A stretch of DNA of 18,719 bases from Planctomycetaceae bacterium. Its GTDB lineage: Bacteria > Planctomycetota > Planctomycetia > Pirellulales > Pirellulaceae. Shown piece by piece: positions 1 to 9,658 of this stretch. The notes under the pieces were generated by a model. The model ran no database searches and was not told where the DNA came from. It saw only the letters and a list, made by a program, of their open reading frames with translations. Numbering within the stretch: the stretch's first letter is position 1; each line of letters begins with the position of its first letter. The stretch spans positions 1-18,719 of the forward strand of contig JABHUV010000062.1 in assembly GCA_018658605.1 (NCBI GenBank). The letters run 5' to 3'. The translations under genes were made by a program, and so were the position numbers.

Positions 1-2743
<2,743 letters not shown>

Positions 2744-2810
2744 ACTAATATTCAAAGCTTCTACTCACATGCTCGCTACCCGAAAGTAAGCTCGTAATAG
2801 AGAAGTCACT

Positions 2811-2899
2811 CTTAAACAACAAGTGTTTAAGCTACTAATCGCAACGATCCGAAGTACAGCTCTGTACTTCTTCGTTAAAATATGATTTTCATCATATTT
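2811..2899 (-). other. Three adjacent perfect hairpins upstream of 23S
   Basis: Three stem-loops lie in 89 bases. The first has arms 2811-2818 and 2824-2831 (8 bp, 5-base loop). The second has arms 2851-2858 and 2863-2870 (8 bp, 4-base loop, GAAGTACA/TGTACTTC). The third has arms 2878-2886 and 2891-2899 (9 bp), and its loop on the transcribed minus strand is GAAA, a stable GNRA tetraloop. None is followed by a T tract in the direction of rRNA transcription, so they look like structural or processing elements of the precursor rather than terminators. Confidence 0.6.
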
Positions 2900-3043
2900 G
2901 TAATAATAATGGCTTATCAACAACTTAAAACTTGTAGTCGTGCGCTGTTGATTACCATCGCCTTCGCCTGGCTTTACACATTCAAAACGGTTAACGTCTT
3001 GTAAACATAAAACACTCGCAAAGATGCCATCTACCTTGTACAA

Positions 3044-3060
3044 CCAAATTGTCAAAGATC
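3044..3060 (-). promoter_or_regulatory. boxA-like antitermination site in rRNA spacer
   Basis: The minus strand reads GATCTTTGACAATTTGG, close to the rRNA boxA form (TGCTCTTTRACAATTT) that recruits NusB/NusE for antitermination and often sits in the spacer before 23S. Position (about 300 bases before 23S) and orientation both fit. I did not find an equally good boxA between the putative promoter and tRNA-Ile. Confidence 0.55.
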
Positions 3061-3366
3061 AAGCTTCTTGCTCTTTTGAACCAATTCCATAAGGTGTTGA
3101 TATCAAAGGAGTTAGAAGTGATTGTTGCAAACAGATTCTCCTTTGCAGAAGCTTCGGTTCACAACAGAATTACAAGTCTATGACCGAGTGGGGTTACTGT
3201 CAACGCGCTAGGCATCTAAAAAACAAAGAAAGTTCTTTTTTTTAAAGGTGCTAGCTAGCTGATATAAAACCCCTTTGATTCTCGTTTAAAACTCGTGTTT
3301 GTCATAATGCCTTTTTAATGTCCCGGTGCATGATCCAAGACTTAATTTTAATTACATTCTGACAAG

Positions 3367-3439
3367 TGGAGGTAGACGGACTCGAACCGACGACCCTCGG
3401 CTTGCAAAGCCGATGCTCTCCCAACTGAGCTATACCCCC
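3367..3439 (-). tRNA. tRNA-Ala (anticodon UGC)
   Basis: The minus strand folds as a full 73-base tRNA. The acceptor stem GGGGGTA pairs with TACCTCC and contains the G3:U70 wobble that is the identity mark of tRNA-Ala. The D arm is GCTCAGTTGGGAGAGC, the anticodon loop CTTTGCAAG carries TGC, the T arm contains GGTTCGAGTCC, and the discriminator base is A. The 3' CCA is not encoded (CTTG follows). It sits between tRNA-Ile and 23S, the normal rRNA spacer position. Confidence 0.97.
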
Positions 3440-3569
3440 CGCTGTTTTGCTTCGTATTGTATGTCATACGCTGCAACATACTTTTGTATGATTCAACATG
3501 TCCCACTATACATCCTCACCACTAAATTCCAAGAGCATCTGTGAGCATTTTGTAGCTTCGCATATGCCG

Positions 3570-3589
3570 TGACATGTACTCACATGTCA
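3570..3589 (-). other. Perfect hairpin between the two tRNAs
   Basis: TGACATGT at 3570-3577 and ACATGTCA at 3582-3589 form an 8-bp stem with a 4-base loop in the 165-base gap between tRNA-Ile and tRNA-Ala. A smaller hairpin (CATAC, TTTT, GTATG) lies at 3477-3490. A role in trimming the precursor transcript is plausible but not shown by the sequence. Confidence 0.5.
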
Positions 3590-3604
3590 GGAACGAATAT
3601 GTAG

Positions 3605-3678
3605 TGGGCGTACCAAGATTCGAACTTGGGACCTCATCGTTATCAGCGATGCGCTCTAACCAACTGAGCTATACGCCC
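3605..3678 (-). tRNA. tRNA-Ile (anticodon GAU)
   Basis: The minus strand gives a complete 74-base tRNA. The acceptor stem GGGCGTA pairs with TACGCCC, the discriminator is A, the D arm is GCTCAGTTGGTTAGAGC, the anticodon stem-loop contains CTGATAA with GAT, and the T arm contains AAGTTCGAATCTT. CCA is not encoded. It is the most upstream RNA gene visible on this strand: the next 540 bases upstream contain no 16S sequence. Confidence 0.97.
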
Positions 3679-3848
3679 CACAATGTAATTTGCAAATCAC
3701 TCGCATTTTACATGATACCAGTAGCTTAATCCACTGGGACTAAATAACCCAGTCAGTCAAGCTAGTTTTTCTTGCTAGTTTCAATAACGGGGAATTGTTT
3801 CTATCGACAACTGGCCCCTGAATAAACAAAGGAACTTGTCGTCATTGT

Positions 3849-3877
3849 AAAATAATTCGTCGATAACACAGTGTTAA
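3849..3877 (-). promoter_or_regulatory. Candidate promoter for the tRNA-Ile/tRNA-Ala/23S unit
   Basis: On the minus strand TTAACA (3872-3877) is followed after exactly 17 bases by TATTTT (3849-3854). The -35 hexamer matches 5 of 6 and the -10 matches 4 of 6 of the sigma-70 consensus. It lies about 165 bases upstream of tRNA-Ile, a reasonable leader length. The spacer overlaps the near-palindrome at 3864-3876. There is no obvious AT-rich UP element, so the assignment is tentative. Confidence 0.35.
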
Positions 3878-4099
3878 TTGTTGCCCGTCCAAGCCTGATA
3901 GTACCCCCCCGTTGTCGAATGGTTTTCGCCATCTCACTTGAGGGTCAGTTGTAGGCACAAAATAGGGTCTGTAACGCAGGAATTATCTGAATAAGCTGCG
4001 CATTTTAAGCTGACCCCTGTATCCCTTAAAGGGGGATAAAGGCAAAAAATAATAATTCCTCTTGCTAGCCGAGTGAGCTCTCTCGTAGGGGTTTTCGTG

Positions 4100-4129
4100 T
4101 TGATTCAATTTGTGTTCCTCAAGTATCAT
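4100..4129 (+). promoter_or_regulatory. Candidate promoter for the thioredoxin-like gene
   Basis: TTGATT (4100-4105), 18 bases, then TATCAT (4124-4129; 5 of 6 against TATAAT). It would start transcription near 4136, leaving about 140 bases before the preferred ATG at 4279. This is a consensus match only. Confidence 0.35.
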
Positions 4130-4278
4130 TTGCGTTAACTTGATATTTCAGCATACCCACAACAAACCTTCCTGTTTAGAGTGGTGCGACTGTTCCGATA
4201 AAGGTAAGTAAGCCACGGTTCTTGTCAGGCGCTACTCGATTAGATAGTCAAATCAAACAACGTGAAAGCTGCAACGCT

Positions 4279-6267
4279 ATGAGTGCTACGAATACTTCAA
4301 ATGGAAAACACATCAGACCCCGCCAGTCAGTTAACGGCAAAGGTGTTCACTGCCGTTGCAGCAAGCTACCTGCGTTCGCCTTGGTCATCGCCTTTGCATT
4401 TTGCCTAACGAAGTCGCTAGTCGCCGCACCTGCGGTCGCGGAGACGTTGAATCGGTTTAAGCCAACGCAAGCTGACGTAGATTACGATCAACCCACTGCT
4501 CAGCAAGCAGCACAGTCGCAATTGAAATCGATTCGAGAAGGAACTGCTTCCGGTTGGGTCGTTACAGATGCCAATGACCAGGTGCTACGTAAGTTCTTTG
4601 ATACCAATGGTGATACAAAAGTTGACCGCTGGAGTTATTTTAAGGTTGGCGTTGAAGTCTATCGTGATATTGACTCAGATTACGATGGTAAAGCTGATCA
4701 GTTTCGTTGGCTCGGCGACGCTGGTATTCGGTGGGGAGTCGATGAAGATGCCAATGGAACTATTGATTACTGGAAAGTTATCTCGGCCCAGGAAGTATCG
4801 CGGGAGCTCATTGCGGCTATGCAAAGTGGGGATCAAACACGGTTTGCTAGATTGTTTGCGAATGATCGCGAAATTCAGGGCCTAGGTGTTAGCCCAGAAT
4901 TACAACAGAAATTAAGTGACGGTCGCGCTCAGGCGGTACAGGCGTTTGCAGCATCTGCTGCCGCTGGTTCCCTGCTAGAACAGGATGCACGCTGGGTTCA
5001 CTTTGGCGGTACGCATGGCGTGTTGCCTGCAGGTAGTGATGGACGAACACGGGATTTGTATGTCTATGATAATGTTATCGCAGTTATTGAATACGAAAAG
5101 ACTCATCGTCAGATTCTTGTGGGGGCGTTGCTCCGCTCCGGTGATACTTGGCGACTGGTGCAGTTGCCACCAGTCTTGGCGGTTGTCGGCAGCGGCGCAT
5201 CCGGCAATCAAGTCGCTCAATATGAGGGTTATTTTTTTGGTTCGTCTAATGTCACTCCAAACGCGCCTGATCAGAGCGGGGCGAATGAGATGTCCACTGA
5301 AACTCGACAGTTGCTAGCTCAGCTCGAGAAAATTGATCTCCAGCTAGTGTCGGTTTCATCGCCCAGTGCTGGGCAGTTGCTCAACGAGCAGCGAACAGCT
5401 GTTCTGGTGCAGTTGATCTCAAAATCCAGTTCTGCTGAGGAAAAAAGTAATTGGATCCGGCAGTTTGCCGACACGGTAAGTGCTGCGGTCCAATCGGGAA
5501 CCTACCCGCAAGGGATTGCTCAGTTGCAGTCACTCGATTCGCAGGTCGCACAAGCGGGTGGAGCTGATCATGCTTATGTGCAGTTTCGCTTAATGACGGC
5601 TCGCTATGGTGATTCGTTACGAAAATCTCCCGAGAAGTTTGATGCGGTTCAGGAAAAGTGGTTGGGCGACTTGGACGCCTTTGTGAAGAAGTTTCCTGCC
5701 AGTGGAGATGCGCCTGAGGCAATCTTTCAGCTTGCAATTGCCGAGGAATTCGCTGGAAGCTATGATCGTGCGATTTCCTATTATGACGATATTGTATCGA
5801 AGTACCCAAAGGCACCGATCGCCCCCAAGGCTGAAGGCGCTCAGCGACGGCTTAATCTTAAGGGCAAGCCGTTAGCCCTCGTTTCGAAGTCGTTAAGTGG
5901 TCAGCAGGTTGATACGCGGCGATTTAATGGCCGTATTGTGGTGATACATTATTGGGCTAGTTGGAGCGCTCCGAGTACGCAGGACATGGTTTTGTTAAAG
6001 CGATTGACCTCAAAGCATGGTGATAAAATTGCTGTCGTCGGCGTGAATCTCGATGCCGACCGAAATGCTGCTGTGCAGTTGGTGCAAAATAGCGGTTTCT
6101 CCTGGCCCCATCTTTATTCTTCAGGGGGAATGGATAGTGCGCTGGCAAACCAACTCGGAATTGTCAGTGTCCCCATGATTTTTCTGGTGGGATCCGATGG
6201 AAAAGTCGTGCAAACAGGCGTTCATTCTGCTGAACTCGAAGAATTAATCGCAGAATTGCTCAAATAA
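4279..6267 (+). CDS. Exported TlpA-like thioredoxin-fold protein lacking redox cysteines
   Basis: The 662-residue product starts with a basic stretch and a hydrophobic segment (about residues 30-50, FALVIAFAFCL...SLVAAPAVAE), a signal peptide or anchor. Residues 108-163 hold three acidic calcium-loop-like repeats: DTNGDTKVD, DIDSDYDGKAD and DEDANGTID. The middle (about 180-480) is unrecognised. A TPR-like helical stretch (about 480-515, AIFQLAIAEEFAGSYDRAISYYDDIV) precedes a C-terminal TlpA/AhpC-type thioredoxin fold (about 525-662). The active site that normally reads WCxxC is WSAPS, with serines at about 563 and 566. The cis-proline (VSVPMIF) is kept, and the predicted mature protein has no cysteine. 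It therefore cannot act as a dithiol oxidoreductase; a binding or scaffold role in the envelope is inferred. An in-frame TTG at 4222 adds 19 residues, but ATG 4279 gives the better signal peptide. Neither start has a strong ribosome site. Confidence 0.8.
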   Translation: MSATNTSNGKHIRPRQSVNGKGVHCRCSKLPAFALVIAFAFCLTKSLVAAPAVAETLNRFKPTQADVDYDQPTAQQAAQSQLKSIREGTASGWVVTDANDQVLRKFFDTNGDTKVDRWSYFKVGVEVYRDIDSDYDGKADQFRWLGDAGIRWGVDEDANGTIDYWKVISAQEVSRELIAAMQSGDQTRFARLFANDREIQGLGVSPELQQKLSDGRAQAVQAFAASAAAGSLLEQDARWVHFGGTHGVLPAGSDGRTRDLYVYDNVIAVIEYEKTHRQILVGALLRSGDTWRLVQLPPVLAVVGSGASGNQVAQYEGYFFGSSNVTPNAPDQSGANEMSTETRQLLAQLEKIDLQLVSVSSPSAGQLLNEQRTAVLVQLISKSSSAEEKSNWIRQFADTVSAAVQSGTYPQGIAQLQSLDSQVAQAGGADHAYVQFRLMTARYGDSLRKSPEKFDAVQEKWLGDLDAFVKKFPASGDAPEAIFQLAIAEEFAGSYDRAISYYDDIVSKYPKAPIAPKAEGAQRRLNLKGKPLALVSKSLSGQQVDTRRFNGRIVVIHYWASWSAPSTQDMVLLKRLTSKHGDKIAVVGVNLDADRNAAVQLVQNSGFSWPHLYSSGGMDSALANQLGIVSVPMIFLVGSDGKVVQTGVHSAELEELIAELLK

Positions 6268-6581
6268 CGTTTTATCGCCCCAATTTGTTTGGGTGTTTTC
6301 GGTTATGCCGTTACTTTAAACCTGTTTCGTTAATGCGCCCTTTGAGACTGCGTATGTAGTCTCAGCTGCTGGTTTAGGCAGTTTTTACTGCTGCTGGGGA
6401 TAATCCATTTGTTTCTGATTATCGCTAAAATCGAAAAAGATTAACATTCGGTGCCCTTCTCTACCGAAACCTAGTAGTAGCCCTGATTGTATAGGGTGAT
6501 TGATAGTTATGCGATGACTGTCAGAGGCACGGAAGTCTCTGGAATCGGTTCAAAGCAAGTTTTATATTCGGGAGTGAACCA
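6268..6581 (+). other. Intergenic region with hairpins, possible weak terminator
   Basis: There is no gene in these 314 bases. A short stem CCCAA/TTGGG (6279-6293) followed by TGTTTTC could be a weak terminator of the upstream gene. Two further perfect hairpins follow: TGAGACT/AGTCTCA (6343-6364) and GCAGT, TTTT, ACTGC (6378-6391). The promoter of the BON gene is presumably in the second half, but I saw no convincing -35/-10 pair. Confidence 0.4.
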
Positions 6582-6974
6582 ATGCGACGCTTAGTATTCG
6601 GATTGGCTGTATTAGGAATGTTTGCGGTTGTTCAACCACAGGCACAGGCTGATGATCAGGCCGTTGCTCAACGAGTTGTTGAGACAATCCAACAGCATAA
6701 GAAAACCGGAGCTCTCAAGGGCTTTGGCTTGGACTTACAGGTAGAAAACGGAGTGGTTTGGGTTAAAGGTGAAGTTGCCAATTCGCAACAGCACCAGTTG
6801 CTCATCCAATCGGTAGCACAACTCGAAGGAGTTGTTGACGTTGTCAACGACGTCAAAGTTCGTGCTCCAAAACCGACTCCGGTTGCGCAACCAACCACCG
6901 AAATATTTGGTGATATTGCAAAGGGCTTAAAAAATGCCCTAGGTTTGGAAGGCGATACTGGCGTAAAGCCTTAG
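6582..6974 (+). CDS. BON-domain exported protein, N-terminal part ending at in-frame TAG
   Basis: The 130-residue product has a signal peptide (MRRLVFGLAVLGMFAVVQPQAQA, cleavage near residue 23) and one BON domain (about 25-92, with the VENGVVWVKGEV...VVDVVNDV pattern), followed by a Pro/Thr linker. BON domains are usually periplasmic or outer-membrane modules thought to bind phospholipid or other envelope components. A good ribosome site, GGAG at 6571-6574, lies 7 bases before the ATG. The TAG at 6972-6974 is followed without frame change by a second BON domain, so this is best read as the first part of a gene of about 366 codons, interrupted by nonsense mutation, recoding or sequence error. 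Confidence 0.8.
   Translation: MRRLVFGLAVLGMFAVVQPQAQADDQAVAQRVVETIQQHKKTGALKGFGLDLQVENGVVWVKGEVANSQQHQLLIQSVAQLEGVVDVVNDVKVRAPKPTPVAQPTTEIFGDIAKGLKNALGLEGDTGVKP
6972..6974 (+). other. In-frame amber codon between two BON domains
   Basis: The codons run GTA AAG CCT TAG GAA ACG. The upstream and downstream coding stretches share one frame (6582 and 7023 differ by a multiple of 3), and the 16 codons after the TAG translate as an Ala/Pro-rich linker of the same style as the one before it. One base change would turn TAG into CAG, AAG or GAG. Confidence 0.85.
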
Positions 6975-7022
6975 GAAACGATTGAGTCGACTGCGGTTGA
7001 AGCTCCAGCGCCGCTACCAGCA

Positions 7023-7682
7023 GTGCCTGCGGAACCGCCTCGTGCGACTGCACGTGTCATGCAAGTGCGTCCAGTTACGCCGGTAGTTAACGACGATAAA
7101 ATCGCACAAGCGATTGGGCAGCACCTTAGCACCCTGAAAGATTCCGGAAAGCTCGAGAATTTCAACGTTCAGATTAGTGTCAGTGGTGGCACGGTTTGGA
7201 TGAAAGGCTTTACCGCTGATGAAGCTCAGTTGGCAACGATTCTCGGTATTGCTGAGGGTACCGATGGTGTAGGTAAGGTTGTGAATGACATGATTATTCG
7301 CGAGCCAGCATCGTTTCAAATAGCCTCGGTTGCTCAAGCACCAGCAAGAGCTTTCGGGGTTGAAGCAGCACCGCAGCCCGCGGTAGTGTCTCAAGCGACC
7401 GCGATGACGGCGCCGGTTGTGTCAGCACCAACGCAAATGATGGCGACGCCTTCGGGAATCGCTCAGGCTCGTTACGAGCAGCCAAATTTGCCGGCCTACG
7501 CATGGCCAAGCTATGCAGCAGCGCCCAACTACGGTCAGGTGAATTATCCGAAGCAGTATTCTGCTTCAGCATGGCCATATATTGGTCCGTTCTATCCCTA
7601 CCCGCAGGTTCCACTTGGATGGCGTAAGGTTTCATTAGAATGGACGGACGGCTGGTGGTTCCTGGACTTTGAAAGTAACTAA
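7023..7682 (+). CDS. BON-domain protein, C-terminal part, same frame as upstream gene
   Basis: This frame is open from 6975 to 7682. The first in-frame start is GTG 7023 and the first ATG is 7059; neither has a ribosome site or a signal peptide. The translation contains a second BON domain (IAQAIGQHLSTLKDSGKLENF...GGTVWMKGF...GKVVNDMI) clearly related to the upstream one, so the pair looks like an internal duplication. An Ala/Gln/Pro-rich segment follows, then a Trp/Tyr-rich tail (GWRKVSLEWTDGWWFLDFESN) that I associate with planctomycete BON proteins. Without the upstream signal peptide the product would stay in the cytoplasm. It is thus more likely the remainder of one broken or read-through gene (6582-7682) than an independent gene. 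Confidence 0.65.
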   Translation: MPAEPPRATARVMQVRPVTPVVNDDKIAQAIGQHLSTLKDSGKLENFNVQISVSGGTVWMKGFTADEAQLATILGIAEGTDGVGKVVNDMIIREPASFQIASVAQAPARAFGVEAAPQPAVVSQATAMTAPVVSAPTQMMATPSGIAQARYEQPNLPAYAWPSYAAAPNYGQVNYPKQYSASAWPYIGPFYPYPQVPLGWRKVSLEWTDGWWFLDFESN

Positions 7683-7724
7683 GCAGCTTACAGTTAGATC
7701 AGTTATCTAGCTGCTATCAATCGG

Positions 7725-7760
7725 AAGCCCTGCGGATCCTCGTGATTTGCAGGGCTTTTT
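7725..7760 (+). terminator. Rho-independent terminator after the BON gene
   Basis: The stem AAGCCCTGC (7725-7733) pairs with GCAGGGCTT (7749-7757), a perfect 9-bp GC-rich hairpin followed immediately by a T run. It lies about 43 bases after the stop of the downstream BON segment. Its position supports the reading that the whole of 6582-7682 was one transcription unit. Confidence 0.85.
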
Positions 7761-7941
7761 GATGTTTATGGCAGATTGGGATAAGGGATCGTTATTTTCG
7801 TTATAAACCGAAAAACCCGCAAGATCGCTACAGTTTAACACGATAACTAATAACAGCAACAAAGGGTCTTTTAACCGCGACCGGTCTACTGAAAGGGAGT
7901 GGATCGTAATTTAAAGTCGCAAACGGCAATATAAGGGAATA

Positions 7942-8523
7942 ATGATGTCATACAAGAAGAACATATTTAGAGTGTTGTCGGGAACCGCCCTAACGGTTAC
8001 TGCAATTCTCAGCATTGGCTGTCTGGCTACGAACGGACCAAGTATGGGGCTACTGTCAGTCCCCATTCCTGTTAGTCCCTATTATCAAAACAAAGCAGAG
8101 GATGACTTCTGGGTGAAGGAACGATATAGTCGAGTTCCAATCCTAGGACCGGTCGTCGCTGGTGGACCGCAGAAAGCGCTAGATCCCCCAAGTCACGATG
8201 AAGTGATGCGGGCATTCCTTGAAGCTCATCCGCTTAAAACAGGCATTCCATTTCTCTATGACGTGCAGCGTAATGATGTGCGAATCGTAATTGACAAAAT
8301 CGCGGATTATATGGATCCGCCAAGGTTCTATCCATTAGTTGGTCCAGCCCAGCTTCATCATGCACATTACAAATGTACGCTACACTACTCGGAAGTTGTA
8401 TACGTCGGCTGGCCTGTGCCACATTCGCTTGTAAACGAAGAAGCGGTTGAGGTGCTGTACATCGATCACAATCACTTACACATGGTGGGCAATGTTGAGT
8501 CGGGACCAAGCAGTCCGTATTAG
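7942..8523 (+). CDS. Small exported lipoprotein-like protein of unknown function
   Basis: I do not recognise the family of this 193-residue protein. The N-terminus (MMSYKKNIFRVLSGTALTVTAILSIGC) looks like a lipoprotein signal, with Cys26 as possible lipidation site, though serine at -3 departs from the usual lipobox. The mature part is mixed alpha/beta, rich in His, Tyr and Pro, with motifs such as DDFWVKERYSRVPILGPV and YKCTLHYSEVVYVGWP. There are two tandem ATG codons; AAGGGA (7933-7938) is better spaced for the second (7945, 6 bases) than the first (3 bases), so the protein may be one residue shorter. It stands alone between two strong terminators. Probably a conserved planctomycete envelope protein, by inference. 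Confidence 0.75.
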   Translation: MMSYKKNIFRVLSGTALTVTAILSIGCLATNGPSMGLLSVPIPVSPYYQNKAEDDFWVKERYSRVPILGPVVAGGPQKALDPPSHDEVMRAFLEAHPLKTGIPFLYDVQRNDVRIVIDKIADYMDPPRFYPLVGPAQLHHAHYKCTLHYSEVVYVGWPVPHSLVNEEAVEVLYIDHNHLHMVGNVESGPSSPY

Positions 8524-8605
8524 ACATCAGCGGAATGGTTGGTGTTCGGTCCAGAACCGCTACATGAATTACTACACCACGTATTGCCCCGTTGTGTGAC
8601 CCTTT

Positions 8606-8652
8606 GGGAAGTCCGATTCGATTTGTCGAGCCGGACTTCCCTTTGTTTTTTT
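8606..8652 (+). terminator. Rho-independent terminator
   Basis: GGGAAGTCCG (8606-8615) pairs perfectly with CGGACTTCCC (8632-8641), a 10-bp stem with a small inner TCGA/TCGA stem, followed by TTTGTTTTTTT. It ends the lipoprotein-like gene and insulates the downstream exbB operon. Confidence 0.9.
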
Positions 8653-8701
8653 GATGGCGGCTAGTCCCCGATGGGCGTTAGTGACGCGATTGTAGTATTA
8701 T

Positions 8702-8730
8702 TTGTCCAGTCGAATGTAGCCAGGTATAGC
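8702..8730 (+). promoter_or_regulatory. Candidate promoter of the exbB-exbD-toroid operon
   Basis: TTGTCC (8702-8707), 17 bases, TATAGC (8725-8730); each hexamer matches 4 of 6. It lies between the upstream terminator and exbB, leaving a leader of about 130 bases. Supported by spacing and position only. Confidence 0.3.
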
Positions 8731-8867
8731 GGTATTAAGTTAATCTTGGACTGTGTTAAATCCCGATAAATAAACTGGCGTTTAGACCCGATCTAGGCAC
8801 TGTTTCATGGATGGAATGGTGATTTGGGTACTTTGCTAAGACTTTGTTGCTTCAGGGATGTTATAAC

Positions 8868-9653
8868 TTGATCGTTCTGCCGAAAAATATTGCCATAATA
8901 GGCAGTTGCTCACTGGTGACTGCGCTGTTGTTCACTCCGGTTGTTTCTGCACAAGATCCCGATAGCACCACATCATTGCTATCATTGTTAGGTGATGGTG
9001 GGCTGCTGATGATTCCCATTGGTATCTGTTCCCTAGTGTTAGTGATGTTTTCGCTCGAGAGAATGATGAACCTTCGAATCAGGCGGATCATCCCCAAGCC
9101 CTTCGTGCGACGGGTGTTAGAACAGTTAAAATCCGGTGAGTTAGACAAGCGGACGGCATATCGATTGTGTAAAGAAAACAAATCGCTAGTGGCGGAGGTG
9201 TTTGCGGTCGCCTTGCGAAAATGGGGCAAACCGGCTCAAGAGGTCGAAAAAGCAATGGTAGACGCCGGCGATCGCCTTGGTAATAAACTTCGCCGGTACC
9301 TGAGACTCTTCAACGGTATTTCGACGGTGACTCCATTACTGGGCCTGCTAGGTACCGTCATCGGCATGATAAAAGCATTTAATGCGATAGTGGATGCTGG
9401 GGCAATGGGCAAACCGGAATTGCTAGCTGCTGGGATTGGCCAAGCTTTAATTACGACCGCCGCGGGATTGAGCGTAGCAATCCCAGCGTTGATTATCTAT
9501 ATGTATTTTACCAGTCGGGTAGAGCGTATCTTGATGCGTGTTGATGAACATGGACATCAATTAGTACAGGCAGTTTCCGCGGAAGGACTTTCCCGCATAA
9601 AACGCACTCAATCCAAACATTTAAAAATTGCGGATCGTAAACAGGCGGCCTAA
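8868..9653 (+). CDS. exbB: MotA/TolQ/ExbB proton channel family protein
   Basis: ExbB/TolQ proteins form the inner-membrane pentamer that, with ExbD/TolR, turns proton flow into force on a periplasmic partner. The 261-residue product begins with a signal-peptide-like helix (IVLPKNIAIIGSCSLVTALLFTPVVSA), as planctomycete members often do. A first TolQ-type helix lies at about residues 44-65 (GLLMIPIGICSLVLVMFSLER), then a cytoplasmic loop, then the conserved pair at about 150-172 (ISTVTPLLGLLGTVIGMIKAF) and 185-215 (GIGQALITTAAGLSVAIPALI). There is no ATG near the front. TTG 8868 has AGGGA 9 bases upstream; TTG 8844 is an in-frame alternative adding 8 residues. It is 5 bases from exbD. The ExbB versus TolQ name cannot be settled from sequence alone. 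Confidence 0.9.
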   Translation: MIVLPKNIAIIGSCSLVTALLFTPVVSAQDPDSTTSLLSLLGDGGLLMIPIGICSLVLVMFSLERMMNLRIRRIIPKPFVRRVLEQLKSGELDKRTAYRLCKENKSLVAEVFAVALRKWGKPAQEVEKAMVDAGDRLGNKLRRYLRLFNGISTVTPLLGLLGTVIGMIKAFNAIVDAGAMGKPELLAAGIGQALITTAAGLSVAIPALIIYMYFTSRVERILMRVDEHGHQLVQAVSAEGLSRIKRTQSKHLKIADRKQAA

Positions 9654-9658
9654 TTGTT

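Larger units (their letters stand above)
2744..3366 (-). other. Spacer between tRNA-Ala and 23S rRNA
   Basis: This 623-base internal transcribed spacer has no credible gene. Read on the minus strand it holds, in order: a weak promoter-like pair (TTAAAC, 17 bases, TATATC at 3261-3289); an inverted repeat whose arms at 3104-3111 and 3138-3145 (CAAAGGAG/CTCCTTTG) are flanked by matching AAGCTTC/GAAGCTT arms near 3061 and 3148; a boxA-like site; and three short perfect hairpins just before the 23S 5' end. The inverted repeats probably mark RNase processing sites; that is inference. The palindrome GCTAGCTAGC sits at 3250-3259. Confidence 0.6.
3679..4278. other. Intergenic region between tRNA-Ile and thioredoxin-like gene, 16S absent
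   Basis: No rRNA or protein gene is visible in these 600 bases, although 16S rRNA would be expected directly upstream of tRNA-Ile in a standard operon. The region must therefore carry divergent promoters, and candidates exist on both strands (separate entries). Other structure includes a hairpin ACTGGG/CCCAGT near 3734-3753, the near-palindrome TAACACAGTGTTA at 3864-3876, a run of seven or eight C around 3903-3910, and a small dyad ATCCC/GGGAT near 4021-4037. Confidence 0.6.

Noticed and set aside
3326..3544. 72-codon plus-strand frame containing GGRRTRTDDPRLAKPMLSQLSYTP
   Set aside because: This is the translation of the strand opposite tRNA-Ala, a well-known false protein in databases.
3902..3910. 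Run of C residues in the region upstream of tRNA-Ile
   Set aside because: A homopolymer alone supports no function; possibly a phase-variable tract, but it is not next to a gene start.
4044..4059. AAAAAATAATAATTCC, found again at 16338-16353
   Set aside because: Very AT-rich low-complexity sequence; a chance match is likely and the surroundings do not agree.
5381..5815. 144-codon minus-strand frame in the thioredoxin-like gene
   Set aside because: Shadow of the plus-strand gene; no start context and no recognisable domain.
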